64,000 nt of DNA from Micromonospora sp. RHAY321 (GTDB taxonomy: Bacteria; Actinomycetota; Actinomycetes; Mycobacteriales; Micromonosporaceae), in the NCBI RefSeq assembly GCF_023896955.1, contig NZ_JAMHIW010000001.1:897330-961329 (forward strand), given 5' to 3'. The notes under the pieces were generated by a model. It did not search any database and was not told where the DNA came from. It saw only the letters and a program-made list of their open reading frames with translations. The position numbers and the translations under genes were made by a program. Positions 26,902 to 35,378 of the stretch are shown here, piece by piece; the stretch's first letter is position 1, and every line of letters begins with the position of its first letter.

Positions 26902-26975
26902 CCCATTACATCCGGCGGATGCTGCTGCTAGTGTCGTAATGGCCAACTGGCTAACGCCCATTACTTCCGGCGCAT
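26902..26975. promoter_or_regulatory. Operator array with three CCATTAC motifs
   Basis: A 19-base direct repeat, CCCATTACATCCGGCGGAT at 26902-26920 and CCCATTACTTCCGGCGCAT at 26957-26975, matches at 17 of 19 positions, with starts 55 bases apart (about five helical turns). A third copy of the core, in inverted orientation (GTAATGG), lies at 26936-26942. The array fills the gap between the CGNR gene and the divergent dehydrogenase, so it is a strong candidate for cooperative binding by the CGNR regulator. Confidence 0.6.
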
Positions 26976-26996
26976 CTCACCGCAAGGAGCACCCCC

Positions 26997-27995
26997 ATGA
27001 GCAAGCTCACCCTGACCGGAGTCGGCGATCTCGCCCAGAATGTCCGGTTGGACCAGGGCGGCGATCTGACCGTCGGCACCCACGACGTGCTCCTTCAGAT
27101 GGAGGCGGCACCCATCAACCCCGTCGACAACCTCTTCGCCAACGGCTGGTACGCCGTGCAGCCGACCATTCCCGGCCCGATCGGCTCCGAGGGCGTCGGA
27201 CGGGTGCTCACCGTCGGACCGGCCGCCGACCAGTCCCTGGCGGGACGGCGCGTGGTGATCCTCGGCAGCTACGAGCAGGGCGTCTGGGCCGACCGGGTCG
27301 TCGTCCCCGCTCGTAACGTGGTCGCCGTACCCGAGGGCATCGACGCCCTGCAACTGTCCATGGCGGTGATCAACCCGGTGACCGCCTATCTGATGCTCAA
27401 CAGGTACGTCGACCTCAAGCCCGGCGACTGGATCGGCCAGACGCTCGGCAACTCCGCCGTCGCGGGCGCCGTGACCACACTCGCCCGGATCGCCGGCGTC
27501 CGGACGGTCAGCGTCGTCCGCAGTGAGAAGGCCGCCGAGGAGGCCCGAGCCGCCGGTGCGGACGTCGTGCTGGTCGACGGCGACGACCTGGCCGAGCAGA
27601 CCACGAAGGCGCTCGACGGTGCCCGGCTGCGCATGGTCCTCGACGGGGCGGGTGGCTCCACCGCGGGCAAGCTCGCGACCGTGTTGGAGACCGGCGGCAC
27701 CGTGGTCAGCTACTCGTCGGCAACGGGTGAACCGCCGGCCCTCCCGCTGGGCAACCTCGTCTTCGGCGAGTTGGCGCTGCGCGGCCTGTGGGTGGTCAGC
27801 TGGTTCCAGAACGCACCGCGCGCCGAGATCGAAGAGGTGATCGCCGAGCTCGTCGAGCTGGTGGCCAGCGGTCAGCTCGCCGTCCCGGTCGACTCCACCT
27901 TCCCGCTGCACCGCTACGCCGAGGCCCTGGCCCGCAACGCCTCTCCGGAGCGCGCCGGCAAGGTGCTCTTCACCTTCGACTCCACCCAGGCATGA
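26997..27995 (+). CDS. MDR-superfamily quinone/enoyl reductase-like protein
   Basis: The 332-residue medium-chain dehydrogenase/reductase lacks structural-zinc cysteines. It has the MDR opening VLLQMEAAPINPVDN, which is typical of zinc-free quinone oxidoreductases and 2-enoyl-ACP reductases (ETR). The nucleotide-binding segment IGQTLGNSAVAGAVTTLARI and VVRSEKAAEEARAAGADVV complete the Rossmann half. It likely reduces a quinone or enoyl thioester with NADPH. The ATG follows AAGGAG. It is followed 35 bases later by a zinc alcohol dehydrogenase; both are divergent from the CGNR regulator. Confidence 0.88.
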   Translation: MSKLTLTGVGDLAQNVRLDQGGDLTVGTHDVLLQMEAAPINPVDNLFANGWYAVQPTIPGPIGSEGVGRVLTVGPAADQSLAGRRVVILGSYEQGVWADRVVVPARNVVAVPEGIDALQLSMAVINPVTAYLMLNRYVDLKPGDWIGQTLGNSAVAGAVTTLARIAGVRTVSVVRSEKAAEEARAAGADVVLVDGDDLAEQTTKALDGARLRMVLDGAGGSTAGKLATVLETGGTVVSYSSATGEPPALPLGNLVFGELALRGLWVVSWFQNAPRAEIEEVIAELVELVASGQLAVPVDSTFPLHRYAEALARNASPERAGKVLFTFDSTQA

Positions 27996-28030
27996 CAGAA
28001 CCGTCACACCACGATCACGAGGAACTGAAC

Positions 28031-29050
28031 ATGTCTGTGTACCGCGCGTACGAGGTCCAGGGGGCGGGAAACTTCGCCCTTGTCGAGCGCCAGCTGACCG
28101 AGCCCGCCCCCGGGCAGGTACGGCTGCGGGTCGAGGCCTGCGGCGTCTGCCACAGCGACACTCTCGCCGTCAACGGGCTGCTGCGGCCGGACCCGTCCGA
28201 CCCGATCGTGCCCGGCCACGAGATCGTCGGAGTGGTCGACGCCGTCGGCGCCGGGGTCACGACGTGGCAGGTCGGTGACCGGGTGGGCGTCGGTTATCTC
28301 AACGGTCACTGCGGCGCCTGCGAGCAGTGCCGACGCGGCGACTTCGTCAACTGCACCGACCAGCCCGCCACCGGCACCACCGTGGACGGCGGGTACGCCG
28401 AGGTCGCCTTCGCCCGGGCCAGCGGACTGGTCCGGATCCCGGACGGGATGTCCGCCGTCGACGCGGCGCCACTGCTCTGCGCGGGGCTGACCGTGTCCAA
28501 GGGGTTGCAGCAGATCGACGCCCGTCCGGGCGCCCTGGTGGCGGTGCAGGGCATCGGCGGCCTCGGGCACCTGGCAATCCAGTACGCCACCAGGCTCGGC
28601 TTCCGGGTCGCCGCGATCGCCCGCGGCACCGGCAAGGCGGAACTGGCGGCCCAGTTGGGCGCCGAGCACTACATCGACAGCAGCACAGAGCACCCCGGTG
28701 TGGCGCTGCAGCGCCTCGGTGGCGCGGCCGCGATCGTGGCCACCGCGGCCAACGGCGCGTCGATGTCGCCCCTGATCCCGGGATTGACGCCGCGCGGCCG
28801 GCTGATCGTCCTGGGCGCCTCGTTCGACCCGATCGAGGTACAGACCAGCGACCTGATCTTCGGGACGCGGACGATCAGCGGAAGCCTGACCGGCAGCTCC
28901 ATCGAGAACGAGGACAACCTGCTGTTCAGCCAGCGGCAGGGCGTCCGCTCGATGAACGAGGTCCTGCCGCTGTCCGAGGCGCCGAAGGCGTACAGCCGGA
29001 TGCTGTCGGGCGAGGCCCGGTTCCGTGTCGTGCTCGACACGGCCGCCTGA
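28031..29050 (+). CDS. Zinc-dependent alcohol dehydrogenase (MDR)
   Basis: This 339-residue enzyme is close in layout to the AdhA/cinnamyl-alcohol group. The catalytic zinc site is Cys40 (CGVCHSD), His63-Glu64 (GHEIVG) and a Cys in LLCAGLTV. The structural zinc uses Cys94, Cys97, Cys100 and Cys108. GIGGLGHLAIQ is the cofactor glycine motif. The start ATG follows GAGGAAC. With the reductase just upstream it forms a two-gene operon, which may detoxify aldehydes or related electrophiles under CGNR control (inference). A strong bidirectional hairpin follows. Confidence 0.93.
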   Translation: MSVYRAYEVQGAGNFALVERQLTEPAPGQVRLRVEACGVCHSDTLAVNGLLRPDPSDPIVPGHEIVGVVDAVGAGVTTWQVGDRVGVGYLNGHCGACEQCRRGDFVNCTDQPATGTTVDGGYAEVAFARASGLVRIPDGMSAVDAAPLLCAGLTVSKGLQQIDARPGALVAVQGIGGLGHLAIQYATRLGFRVAAIARGTGKAELAAQLGAEHYIDSSTEHPGVALQRLGGAAAIVATAANGASMSPLIPGLTPRGRLIVLGASFDPIEVQTSDLIFGTRTISGSLTGSSIENEDNLLFSQRQGVRSMNEVLPLSEAPKAYSRMLSGEARFRVVLDTAA

Positions 29051-29064
29051 GGACGCGACCACCG

Positions 29065-29105
29065 GGTTCGCGCCGCCGCCGCCGAACGCGGTGGCGGCGC
29101 GAACC
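29065..29105. terminator. Bidirectional terminator between adh and rtcB
   Basis: GGTTCGCGCCGCC pairs perfectly with GGCGGCGCGAACC over 13 bp, with a 15-base loop. It lies between two convergent gene ends and can serve both. Confidence 0.8.
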
Positions 29106-29110
29106 GGTCG

Positions 29111-30310
29111 TCAGCCCTTCACGCAGACCACCTGCTTGAGGTGCGCGACCACCTGCACCAGGTCCTCCTGCTGGGCCATCACCTCGGTGATGTCCTTGTA
29201 CGCGCCGGGGATCTCGTCGACGACCCCGGCGTCCTTGCGGCACTCGACACCGGCGGTCTGCGCGGCGAGATCCGTGGTGCTGAAGGTCCGCTTGGCCTGC
29301 GCCCGCGACATCCGCCGACCGGCCCCGTGGGAGGCCGAGCAGTACGCGTCCGGGTTCCCCCGACCCCGCACGATGTACGAGCCGGTGCCCATCGACCCGG
29401 GGATGATGCCCAGGTCGCCCCGCCCGGCCCGGATCGCCCCCTTGCGGGTGACCAGCACGTCCACGCCGTCGTAGCTCTCCTCGGCGACGTAGTTGTGGTG
29501 GCACGAGATGGGCTCGTCGTAGCCGACTTGCGGGAAGTGCTCACGCACCACCCCGCAGAACAGGGCCAGCATGACGGCCCGGTTGCGCCGCGCGTACTCC
29601 TGCGCCCACCACAGGTCCCGCCGGTAGGCGTCCATCTCCGGCGTGCCGGCGAGGAACACCGCAAGGTCCCGGTCGGGCAGGTCGGCGTTGTGCGGCAGGC
29701 CCCGCGCCACCCCGATGTGCCGCTCGGCCAACTCCTTGCCGATGTTGCGCGACCCGGAGTGCAGCATCAGCCACACCCGCCCCTCGTCGGGGCCGCCCTG
29801 CTCCAGGCAGACCTCGATGAAGTGGTTCCCCCCGCCGAGGGTGCCCAGCTGCCGCTGCGCCCGGGTCTCCAGCTGCGCCACCCGCCGGTCCAGCCCGGCG
29901 AACCGACCCCAGAAGTCGTCCCAGCCGGCCTGCTCCAGACCCCGGACCCGACGCGGGTCGACGGCCTTCTCGCGCTGGGCGAAGCCGACCGGGATGGTGG
30001 CCTCGATAGCGGAGCGCAGCCCGGCGAGGTCGTCCGGCAGGTCGGCGGCGGTCAGCGAGGTGCGGACCGCCGACATCCCGCAGCCGATGTCGACGCCGAC
30101 GGCGGCCGGCGAGACGGCCTGCCGCATCGCGATGACCGAGCCGACCGTGGCGCCCTTGCCGAAGTGCACGTCCGGCATCACCGCGACGCCCTGCACCCAG
30201 GGCAGCGCGCCGATGTTGCGCAGCTGCCGGGCGGCCTGCGGCTCGATGGCGTACGGGTCGGTCCAGACCCGGACCGGTGCCCGGGTGCCGGCGAGGGGGG
30301 TGAATCCCAT
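29111..30310 (-). CDS. rtcB: RtcB RNA ligase
   Basis: RtcB is the GTP- and manganese-dependent ligase that joins 2',3'-cyclic phosphate (or 3'-phosphate) and 5'-hydroxyl RNA ends, used in RNA repair and tRNA healing. The 399-residue protein shows the conserved blocks MPDVHFGKGATVGSVI and DIGCGM (metal-binding Asp and Cys). It also has LGTLGGGNHFIE, LHSGSRNIG, and SASHGAGR with the guanylylated His328. ATG 30310 follows AAGGAGAG. No archease, Ro60 (rsr) or RtcA gene is in the window. A structured leader with its own terminator lies upstream, so expression is probably attenuated. Confidence 0.96.
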   Translation of the reverse strand: MGFTPLAGTRAPVRVWTDPYAIEPQAARQLRNIGALPWVQGVAVMPDVHFGKGATVGSVIAMRQAVSPAAVGVDIGCGMSAVRTSLTAADLPDDLAGLRSAIEATIPVGFAQREKAVDPRRVRGLEQAGWDDFWGRFAGLDRRVAQLETRAQRQLGTLGGGNHFIEVCLEQGGPDEGRVWLMLHSGSRNIGKELAERHIGVARGLPHNADLPDRDLAVFLAGTPEMDAYRRDLWWAQEYARRNRAVMLALFCGVVREHFPQVGYDEPISCHHNYVAEESYDGVDVLVTRKGAIRAGRGDLGIIPGSMGTGSYIVRGRGNPDAYCSASHGAGRRMSRAQAKRTFSTTDLAAQTAGVECRKDAGVVDEIPGAYKDITEVMAQQEDLVQVVAHLKQVVCVKG

Positions 30311-30403
30311 CGTGCTCTCCTTGTTCGTGCCGGCATCACCGTCACACGGTGACCGGAAATGATCGCGCGCCGAGCGGCGGGGCGCGGAAGCTCGTCGGAT
30401 ACG

Positions 30404-30552
30404 AAAAGGCCGCCGACCCGCAGGGGGTGGGCGGCCGCCTCTGACGCGCTGGCGTCAGCGGTTATGCCGCCCTTGGGTGCCGGCTCTGGCCGAGACACCG
30501 GTACCGCGCGCCAGCGAGCAACGCGGCACCCGCACCTGGCGAGTGCCAGGTG
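30404..30552 (-). ncRNA. Structured leader or small RNA upstream of rtcB
   Basis: Four stems occur in a row on the minus strand. CACCTGGC-ACTC-GCCAGGTG spans 30552-30533. GGGTGCCG (30531-30524) pairs with CGGCACCC (30482-30475), with inner pairing CTGGC/GCCAG. CTGACGC-CAGC-GCGTCAG spans 30458-30441. The last is a terminator, GGCCGCC/GGCGGCC plus ACCC/GGGT, ending in TTTT at 30407-30404. GGGCGGC at 30472-30466 is exactly complementary to GCCGCCC at 30435-30429, inside the terminator arm, and so could act as an antiterminator. The terminator lies 94 bases before rtcB. I do not recognise it as a known riboswitch class. Confidence 0.6.
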
Positions 30553-30627
30553 GCTTCGGTGCGGTTGCGCTGGGACACGGCGTACTCCCCCGGGTTGGAT
30601 CGGTTGACGTTGCGCGATGACGGTAAA

Positions 30628-30668
30628 CGGGCCCGGTCCTGTCCGCAATGGATATTGGGCCGGGCCCG
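30628..30668 (-). terminator. Terminator of the Otr(A)-like gene
   Basis: CGGGCCCGG and CCGGGCCCG form a perfect 9-bp stem around a 23-base loop, followed by TTT, 11 bases beyond the stop on the minus strand. It separates this gene from the rtcB leader. Confidence 0.75.
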
Positions 30669-30678
30669 GCCGCGCCGG

Positions 30679-32679
30679 CTACCGGCCACCGACGATCCGG
30701 CGGGCGACCGCCAGCAGGTACTCCTTGCGGTCCAGCGGGTTGTGGTCCCAGCGGGGCCGGGTGGGAGCCGGACCGCGCACCGGACGGTACCGGTCGAACG
30801 CGGTCTCCAGGACGCCCTCGCCCCGGGTCAGCGCCGGTAGCCGGCGCTCCAACGCGTGTACCCGGCCCGCCGGGATCTCCCCCTCCACCAGGTACGACGT
30901 GCCCTGCCCGGTGGTGTTGGCGGGCACCGCGTCCAGCCGGGCGAGGGCGGGAAGCAGGGTGCCGAGGATGTCACCCGGCACCTCCAGCCGGAACCGGTGC
31001 ACGGGTTCGTGGACTCGGGTGCCGGCCCGGGTGAGTGCGGTCATCAACACCAACGGGGTGAGATTGCGGAAGTCCCCGGCGGTGCTGGACATGCTCTTGT
31101 CGAAGGTGCCGTGGGAGTGGCTCTGCCGGGCCCAGTAGCCGGCGTGGTTCATCGTCACCTCACAGTCGGGAACCTGCCAGCCGTGCGGTCCCTGACGCAG
31201 CGTCCGGTGCACGGTCTCCTCGACTGCGGCGAAGAACGCCGGCGGCATCGAGCCCAGTTCGACGCCGAGCCGGAAGCTCACCCCGGCGCCCGTCGGTGCC
31301 GGGGCCACCCGCAGCCCGACGGTGGCCAGGAAGGGGTTGGGCGCCACGGCGATCACCTCGACCGCCGCGCCCACGCCGCAGAGCCGCTCCACGTGCACCG
31401 TGCTGCTCTCCCGGAACGTCACCGCCACCCCGAAGTCGTCGGCCAGGGTGGCCTGGATGACCTCCTTCTGCACCTCGCCGTAGAGCGAGAGGGTCATCTC
31501 GTGCTGCCGGTCGTCCTGTCGCAGGTTGATCAGCGGATCCTGCTCGGCGAGCTGACTCAGCGCGGCATGCGCCGCGACCCGGTCGGCGGACCGCGCCGGG
31601 ACCACGACGGTCTCCAGGGTGGGTGGCGCGAAGTGACGGTCCCCGCCGGCGCGCTCCGGAGGTACGCCGACCGGGTCGCCGATCCGCGCGTCCGTCAGGC
31701 CCCACAGCCGGGCGATGTGGCCCGCGCCGACCGACGACGCCGCGACGTCGGCTCCGTCGGCGACGACGCGTACGGCGGTCACCAGGGCCGCGCCGGCGGC
31801 GCCGATCCGGATCCGGTCCCGGACCCGGATGGTGCCGGCGAAGAGCCGGACCAGAGCGATCTTCTCTCCCGCCGGGCCGCGCTCGATGGCGAACACGGTG
31901 CCGGAGACCGGGGCGTGGGCGTCGCCCCGAACCGTGGGCAGCAGCTCGGTGATGCCGGCGATCAGCGCGTCCACTCCGGCGCCGGTGATGGCCGAGCCGG
32001 CGAACACCGGCTGGACCAACGCCCGGCAGGTCCAGTCCGCCAGCGCGCGGCGCAGCCGTGGGTACGGCAGCGCTGACTCGTCCGCCACCCAGTCGGCGAG
32101 CAGTGCGTCGTCCTGCCCACCGAGGAGGTCGAGCAGCCGGTCGGCGAACGCGTCGTCGGCGGGGCCGTACGGCGTGTAGCGGGCACCCCGGGTGCCGGGC
32201 GCCGCCACCGACCCCATCGCCACCACGGCCGGGGTCAGCTTCTCCGCTACGGCCCGCGACATCCGCTCCGGGTCGGCCCCGGCCCGGTCGACCTTGTTGA
32301 GGAAGATCAGCGTCGGGATGCGCAGCCGGCGCAGGGTGCGCATCAGCACCCGGGTCTGCGGCTGGACGCCCTCGACCGCGGAGATCACCAGCACCGCGCC
32401 GTCGAGCACACCGAGCACACGCTCGACCTCGGCGATGAAATCCGGGTGGCCGGGCGTGTCGATCAGGTTCACCGTCACGTCGTCCAGCACGAAGGAGACA
32501 ACGGCGGAGCGGATGGTGATGCCGCGTTGGCGTTCCAGCGCCAGGGAGTCGGTGCGGGTACTGCCCGCGTCGACGCTGCCGAGGCTGTCGGTCACGCCGA
32601 CGGCGTACAGCAGCCGCTCGGTCAGACTGGTCTTACCGGCATCGACGTGCGCCAGGATGCCGAGGTTGAGGGTTTTCAC
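30679..32679 (-). CDS. Otr(A)/Tet(M)-like ribosomal protection GTPase
   Basis: This 666-residue translational GTPase is related to EF-G and to the tetracycline ribosomal-protection proteins. G1 is LAHVDAGKTSLTE, switch I carries RGITI, G3 is DTPGHPDF and G4 is NKVD. The EF-G-like domains II, III, IV and V follow, with the Tet-type SYxxxxH-like segment near EVTMNHAGYWARQSHSHG. Such proteins dislodge tetracyclines from ribosomes; many actinobacteria carry a chromosomal copy. Real tetracycline resistance cannot be judged from sequence. The GTG start at 32679 has only a distant AAGGA, and a short upstream ORF with a better ribosome binding site overlaps it. Confidence 0.88.
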   Translation of the reverse strand: MKTLNLGILAHVDAGKTSLTERLLYAVGVTDSLGSVDAGSTRTDSLALERQRGITIRSAVVSFVLDDVTVNLIDTPGHPDFIAEVERVLGVLDGAVLVISAVEGVQPQTRVLMRTLRRLRIPTLIFLNKVDRAGADPERMSRAVAEKLTPAVVAMGSVAAPGTRGARYTPYGPADDAFADRLLDLLGGQDDALLADWVADESALPYPRLRRALADWTCRALVQPVFAGSAITGAGVDALIAGITELLPTVRGDAHAPVSGTVFAIERGPAGEKIALVRLFAGTIRVRDRIRIGAAGAALVTAVRVVADGADVAASSVGAGHIARLWGLTDARIGDPVGVPPERAGGDRHFAPPTLETVVVPARSADRVAAHAALSQLAEQDPLINLRQDDRQHEMTLSLYGEVQKEVIQATLADDFGVAVTFRESSTVHVERLCGVGAAVEVIAVAPNPFLATVGLRVAPAPTGAGVSFRLGVELGSMPPAFFAAVEETVHRTLRQGPHGWQVPDCEVTMNHAGYWARQSHSHGTFDKSMSSTAGDFRNLTPLVLMTALTRAGTRVHEPVHRFRLEVPGDILGTLLPALARLDAVPANTTGQGTSYLVEGEIPAGRVHALERRLPALTRGEGVLETAFDRYRPVRGPAPTRPRWDHNPLDRKEYLLAVARRIVGGR

Positions 32680-32743
32680 GCAGCGCCATGTCCTTCAGGT
32701 AGGTGACAGGTCCCTTCTGGTCGGACATCGACGCAGCGCGCAT
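32633..32743 (-). CDS. Upstream ORF overlapping the Otr(A)-like start
   Basis: A 36-codon frame starts at ATG 32743 behind GGGAG with 5-base spacing, a better initiation signal than the main gene has. It runs MRAASMSDQKGPVTYLKD... to a TAA at 32633, past the main start (32679) in a different frame. Short leader peptides regulate Tet-type and WhiB7-type resistance genes, so a translational-attenuation role is possible. It may instead be a chance frame; no conservation data are available here. Confidence 0.4.
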   Translation of the reverse strand: MRAASMSDQKGPVTYLKDMALRENPQPRHPGARRCR

Positions 32744-32896
32744 TGCTACTCCCTGGAGGCCGGTGGCGATTTCGGGTAGTTCATCAGCCCTTCGGACGGG
32801 CGAGCAACCGATTAACGACGGGGCGGCGGTGGTGCTGGCCAGCGACGCAACGCATTGCGGAAGGAAGACTTCCGCGATTGCTGCCAGACTTGCCAC

Positions 32897-33856
32897 ATGG
32901 TGGAGACCTCCGTGCGGCTGCTGCGGCTACTCGCCCTGCTGCAGGGCCACCGGGACTGGTCGGGCACGGAACTGGCCGACCGGTTGGCGGTCAGCACCCG
33001 CACCGTACGCACCGACGTCGAACGGCTGCGGGTGCTCGGCTACCGGATCGAGTCACGCCCCGGTGTCGCGGGCGGCTACCGCCTCGGCGCGGGGTCCGCC
33101 CTGCCACCGCTGCTGCTCGACGACGACGAGGCGGTGGCGGTGGCCGTCGGCCTGCGGGCGGCCGCGTCCGGTTCGGTACGCGGCATCGAGGAGACCTCGC
33201 TGCGGGCGCTGGCCAAGCTGGAGCAGGCGCTGCCGTCGCGGTTGCGGCACCGGGTGGACGCGCTGCGCACCGCGACTGTCTCCGCGGCGGCCGGCGGCCC
33301 GACCGTGGACGCCGCGACGCTCACCGCCGTCTCCACCGCCGTGCACCGCCGGGAGCGGCTGCGCTTCGACTACGCCGGGCACGACGGCACGGCGAGTGTC
33401 CGCGACGTTGAGCCGTACCGGCTGGTCTACACCGGCCGGCGGTGGTACCTGCTGGGCTGGGACGCCGACCGGGCGGACTGGCGGACCTTCCGCGCCGACC
33501 GGATCCAGCCCCGGGTGCCGACCGGTCCGCGCTTCACACCCCGGGAGCCCCCGGGTGGCGACGCCGTCGCGCACGTGCTGCGCGGCGTCGGCTCGACGGC
33601 CTGGCCGCACCCGGCCCGGGTACGCCTGCACGCGCCGGCCGACGGGATGGCGCAGCGGATCCCCGCCACGGCGGGCCTGCTGGAGGCGATCGACGAGCAG
33701 AGCTGCCTGCTGCACACCGGTGGCGAGTCGCTGGGCAACCTGGCCGCCTTCCTCGGCACCCTGGAGGTGGACTTCGACGTACTCGACCCACCGGAGTTGC
33801 GCACCGTCATCCGGGGCGTCGCCGCCCGGTTCGGCCGCGCTGGTCAGGCGTCGTAG
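32897..33856 (+). CDS. WYL-domain transcriptional regulator (YafY type)
   Basis: The 319-residue protein has an N-terminal DeoR/HTH_11 domain (about 3-60; LADRLAVSTRTVRTDVERLR) and a WYL domain (about 145-215; RLRFDYAGHDG ... RRWYLLGWDADRADWRTFRADRI), then a WCX-type C-terminus. WYL domains sense nucleotides or damaged DNA in several systems. It is divergent from the Otr(A)-like gene with about 150 bases between their annotated starts, so it may control that gene or a distant one. ATG 32897 lacks a ribosome binding site, so a leaderless transcript is possible. Confidence 0.88.
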   Translation: MVETSVRLLRLLALLQGHRDWSGTELADRLAVSTRTVRTDVERLRVLGYRIESRPGVAGGYRLGAGSALPPLLLDDDEAVAVAVGLRAAASGSVRGIEETSLRALAKLEQALPSRLRHRVDALRTATVSAAAGGPTVDAATLTAVSTAVHRRERLRFDYAGHDGTASVRDVEPYRLVYTGRRWYLLGWDADRADWRTFRADRIQPRVPTGPRFTPREPPGGDAVAHVLRGVGSTAWPHPARVRLHAPADGMAQRIPATAGLLEAIDEQSCLLHTGGESLGNLAAFLGTLEVDFDVLDPPELRTVIRGVAARFGRAGQAS

Positions 33857-33902
33857 CAGCCGTCGCAGGGCGGGCCGAACCGGAGGCGTGGCACGCGTCG
33901 GT

Positions 33903-35210
33903 CTACGGTTGCGGGACCAGCCGGAAGGACTGCGCGGCGGTGCCGTTGCAGGTGTACTGGATGAGCTGGACACTGTCCGCCGTGGACGCGGCCGGCACGT
34001 CGAGGCACTTGCCACTGTTGCGGTTGACCAGGCGGTAGTAGCCGCCACCCTCGGACTCCGCCCGCCACTGCTGGTTGTTGCCGCCGCTGTAGGACCAGAG
34101 CTGGATGGGCGCCGAGTCGGCGGTCGACACGTTGGTCACGTCGAGCACCTGAGCGCTGTTGTTGCGGTTGTTGACCCGCAGGTAGCCGCCGCTGGTCGGC
34201 GCGAACTGGTACTGCTGCGCGGCGCTGTTGTTGCAGGTGTACTGCTGGATGGCGGTGCCGTTCGCGGTGGCGGCGGCCCGCGCGTCGACGCACTTCCCGC
34301 TCGCCCGGTTGACCACGGTGTGCCAGGCCGTCGGCGAGATCGGGCCGGTCGGGGTGGGCGTCGGGGTGGGTGCGGTGCCGGCCCCGGCGAGCCAGTGCAG
34401 GCCGTCGATCAGCAGCCGGTTCTGCGGCTCGCTGTCGAAGGTGGACGACAGCCCGGTGTTGGTGTTGTAGTCCATCGCGTTGTGCCCGAAGTTGGCGTAC
34501 AGCATCTTGAACCGCTTGTTGCTCCAGACGAGCGGGTAGTAGCCGCTGTACCAGGACTGGTTGGGGTCGGTGCCGACCGGGAAGCTGGACGGGTCGATCG
34601 AGGCGAGGATGTCGATGTCCGGGTTCTGCCGGAGGTCGTTGTTCCAGGAGTACCACTCGCTGATCGACGACGGGAACGTCGCGGGAAGCTGCTGGGTTGC
34701 CGGGTGGGTGCGGTTGTCGGCCCGCAGCGTGACCCGGGTCGGCCCCCACGTGTTGGAGCGGAACGCGCCGGTGCCGAGGAAGGTGTTGTAGTACCAGCTC
34801 CAGCTCGACGGGTTGGTGTTGAACGCGGCGACGTGGAAGCCCAGCCATGCCCCGCCGTTCTGCATGTACTGCTGGAACGCGGCACGCTGCGCGGTCGGCG
34901 GCGCGTCGTCCAGGAACATGACGACCTTGTACTGCGCCAGGTTGGCGGTGTTCAGCAGGCTCCAGTTGTTGGTCGCCTCCCAGGAGAAGCCGTACCGGGC
35001 GGCGGCCTGCGGGAACCACGCCCGGGCGTCCCGGACGAAGTCGATGTGCGCGGCGTCCCAGGTGCCGTTGTAGAAGGCCAGGACCTTGAACGTCGGCGCG
35101 GCCTGCGCGCTGCGCGAGGCGTTGACGGCGAGGCCGACGCTGAGCGCGACGACGAGGGCGACCAGCAGCGAGATGAGCCGCCTGGTACGGGAGGAGAGTT
35201 CTGCGATCAC
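33903..35210 (-). CDS. Secreted ThuA-like protein with ricin-type lectin domain
   Basis: The 435-residue exported protein starts at GTG 35210 behind AAGGGA. A signal peptide (about 1-37, ending SAQA) is followed by a ThuA-like domain (about 40-280; KVLAFYNGTWDAAHIDF, LGFHVAAFNTN, WYSGYYPLVWSNKRFKML). A Pro/Thr linker and a C-terminal ricin-type beta-trefoil (about 305-435) come next. The trefoil has QxW-like repeats (AQQYQFAP, NQQWRAES, AQSFRLVP). The lectin domain should tether it to polysaccharide. The catalytic function of extracellular ThuA domains is not established; a sugar-linked role is inferred. Confidence 0.88.
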   Translation of the reverse strand: MIAELSSRTRRLISLLVALVVALSVGLAVNASRSAQAAPTFKVLAFYNGTWDAAHIDFVRDARAWFPQAAARYGFSWEATNNWSLLNTANLAQYKVVMFLDDAPPTAQRAAFQQYMQNGGAWLGFHVAAFNTNPSSWSWYYNTFLGTGAFRSNTWGPTRVTLRADNRTHPATQQLPATFPSSISEWYSWNNDLRQNPDIDILASIDPSSFPVGTDPNQSWYSGYYPLVWSNKRFKMLYANFGHNAMDYNTNTGLSSTFDSEPQNRLLIDGLHWLAGAGTAPTPTPTPTGPISPTAWHTVVNRASGKCVDARAAATANGTAIQQYTCNNSAAQQYQFAPTSGGYLRVNNRNNSAQVLDVTNVSTADSAPIQLWSYSGGNNQQWRAESEGGGYYRLVNRNSGKCLDVPAASTADSVQLIQYTCNGTAAQSFRLVPQP

Positions 35211-35378
35211 CTGATCGTCCCTTCGGTGGTGGCCCGGGGACGCGCGCCGACGCGTCGACGTGAACCATCTGTTCACAAGGTTTACAGATTGACGAAAGAT
35301 TATGTGCTGCAACGGATCGCGTCAATCGCGGGCCAGCGCCGCGGGTGGGAATCCTGCGGTAACGGGTAACCCGGCCGG

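Noticed and set aside
32703..35369. An 888-codon open frame on the plus strand
   Set aside because: It is antisense to the well-supported ThuA-ricin gene and overlaps the WYL gene in another frame. Its composition is Arg/Gly/Val-biased, as expected of a GC-rich shadow frame.
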